Origin: Acidovorax sp. GW101-3H11
GTDB lineage: Bacteria; Pseudomonadota; Gammaproteobacteria; Burkholderiales; Burkholderiaceae_C
Assembly (NCBI RefSeq): GCF_001633105.1
Contig: NZ_LUKZ01000013.1
Coordinates: forward strand, 1-64,000
Direction of reading: 5' to 3'
Length of the DNA stretch: 64,000 bases
Part shown: positions 62,949 to 64,000 of the stretch, piece after piece
Layout: every line of letters starts with the position of its first letter
Numbering within the stretch: the first letter of the stretch is position 1
The notes under the pieces: model-generated
Told to the model about the DNA's origin: nothing
The model's database searches: none
Seen by the model: only the letters and a program-made list of their open reading frames with translations
Made by a program: the position numbers and the translations under genes

Positions 62949-64000
62949 ATGAACGCCCGAGTCCCCGCCCACGCCCTGCAACCCGCCCTGGCCCTCGAAC
63001 GGGTCAGCCAAGCCTGGGACAACGACATTGTTCGCCAGCTCACCGACTACATCGCCATCCCCGCCAAATCGCCCATGTTCTCGCCCGACTGGGCCGCACA
63101 GGGCTTGCTCGACACCGTGGTGCGCAACGCCGCCGCCTGGGTTGAATCGCAGAAGGTCGAAGGCCTGAAGCTTGAAGTGGTGCGCCTGGAAGGCCGCACC
63201 CCCGTGCTGTTCTTTGAAATCGACGCCACCCAGGCGGGCGCCACCGACACCGTGCTGATGTATGGCCACCTGGACAAGCAGCCCGAGTTCAGCGGCTGGC
63301 GCAACGACCTCGGCCCCTGGACGCCCAAGTACGAAGACGGCAAGCTCTACGGCCGGGGCGGCGCCGACGACGGCTACGCGGTCTACGCCAGCATCGCCGC
63401 CGTGCAGGAGCTCAAGCGCCAGAACGTGCCGCACCCGCGCATCGTGGGCCTGATCGAAACCTGCGAAGAAAGCGGCTCGCGCGACCTGCTGCCCTACATC
63501 GAGGCCCTGAAGCCCCGCATGGGCAACGTGGCACTGGTGGTGTGCCTGGACTCGGGCGCGGGCAACTACGACCAGCTGTGGCTCACCACCAGCCTGCGCG
63601 GCATGGCCACCGGCACGCTCAAGGTCGAGATCCTCACCGAAGGCATCCACTCCGGCGACGCCTCGGGCCTGGTGCCTTCGTCGTTCCGCATCATGCGGCA
63701 GGTGCTCGACCGCCTGGAGGACAGCGCCACCGGCCGCCTGCTGCCCGCCAGCTTCCACTGCGAGGTGCCCGCCGACCGCCTGGGCCAGGCCCGCGCCACG
63801 GCCGCCATCCTGGGTGACGAGGTGTACAAGCGCTTCCCCTGGGCGCATTACGACTGCGGCGGTGCCACCACCTTTGCGCTGCCCACCACCACCGACCCGG
63901 TGCAGGCCCTGCTCAAGCGCACGTGGGAGCCCACGCTCTCCGTGACCGGCGCCGAAGGCTTCCCCGCGCTGCAGGACGCAGGCAACGTGCTGCGCCCCTA
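62949..64000 (+). CDS. M20-family metallopeptidase (cut by window edge)
   Basis: At least 350 residues from the ATG at 62949, with AGGAGA 9 bases upstream; the stop codon lies beyond the window. Zinc ligands are in LMYGHLDKQPEFSG and GRGGADDGYAVYA, and the catalytic Glu pair is in GLIETCEESGSRDLL. EGIHSGDASGLVPSS is part of the dimerisation or lid domain. It resembles dipeptidase-type M20 enzymes. Substrate unknown. Confidence 0.9.
   Translation, partial: MNARVPAHALQPALALERVSQAWDNDIVRQLTDYIAIPAKSPMFSPDWAAQGLLDTVVRNAAAWVESQKVEGLKLEVVRLEGRTPVLFFEIDATQAGATDTVLMYGHLDKQPEFSGWRNDLGPWTPKYEDGKLYGRGGADDGYAVYASIAAVQELKRQNVPHPRIVGLIETCEESGSRDLLPYIEALKPRMGNVALVVCLDSGAGNYDQLWLTTSLRGMATGTLKVEILTEGIHSGDASGLVPSSFRIMRQVLDRLEDSATGRLLPASFHCEVPADRLGQARATAAILGDEVYKRFPWAHYDCGGATTFALPTTTDPVQALLKRTWEPTLSVTGAEGFPALQDAGNVLRP

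Overview
The window is chromosomal DNA from a high-GC betaproteobacterium, most likely family Comamonadaceae (Acidovorax-like, order Burkholderiales). The evidence is the dnaA-dnaN-gyrB / rpmH-rnpA-yidD-yidC-mnmE origin layout, the metX-metW and kdsD-kdsC-lptC clusters, strong third-position GC, and two interspersed repeat families that I know from this bacterial family. Genus is inference. No rRNA, tRNA or CRISPR was recognised.

Left part (1-21058): the edge carries the N-terminus of an ISAs1-type transposase. It is followed by a TetR / gamma-carbonic anhydrase / radical SAM gene set facing a metallo-beta-lactamase-fold lipoprotein across a short region with two matching palindromic operators. 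Next come a MocR/PdxR-type regulator divergent from OsmC and a PaiB-like protein, homoserine dehydrogenase behind what looks like a threonine/isoleucine attenuator, two divergent M48 metallopeptidases, ferredoxin, acylphosphatase, a DUF72 protein, and a two-component system divergent from a DUF2147 / CcdA-like / thioredoxin operon. A serine hydrolase, an acyl-CoA ligase and a YkgJ-type protein complete this part.

Defence block (21075-30031, minus strand): a complete type I Wadjet system (jetA-jetB-jetC-jetD, translationally coupled) lies directly downstream of a Septu-like pair (ptuA ATPase, ptuB HNH-type nuclease). The ptu pair is visibly lower in GC than its surroundings. The block sits between gyrB and ykgJ, within about 14 kb of the origin.

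Origin (30111-40299): gyrB, dnaN and dnaA run left and rpmH, rnpA, yidD, yidC and mnmE run right from a dnaA-rpmH intergenic region. That region has only two good DnaA boxes.

Right part (40407-64000): a lone cyclic-nucleotide-binding domain protein, a Pro/Ala-rich hypothetical, apt, a large GGDEF-EAL sensor, a Kef-type antiporter, kdsD-kdsC-lptC, an SDR, two tandem glycine-rich RRM proteins, a manganese riboswitch with a TMEM165-type exporter, a SAM-II riboswitch with metX-metW, glpQ, a MerR/flavoprotein pair, hydroxypyruvate isomerase, a chemoreceptor, a diguanylate cyclase and an M20 peptidase cut by the window edge.

The least expected observations are: (i) about eight copies of a roughly 60-bp repeat, four of them read in frame inside proteins (JetC, JetB, MnmE, an SDR), plus a second GC-rich repeat in frame inside MetX; (ii) the coupled Septu-Wadjet locus; (iii) the hom attenuator; and (iv) a pair of short conserved sequences near 9.1 and 11.7 kb with a shared protein-like motif.
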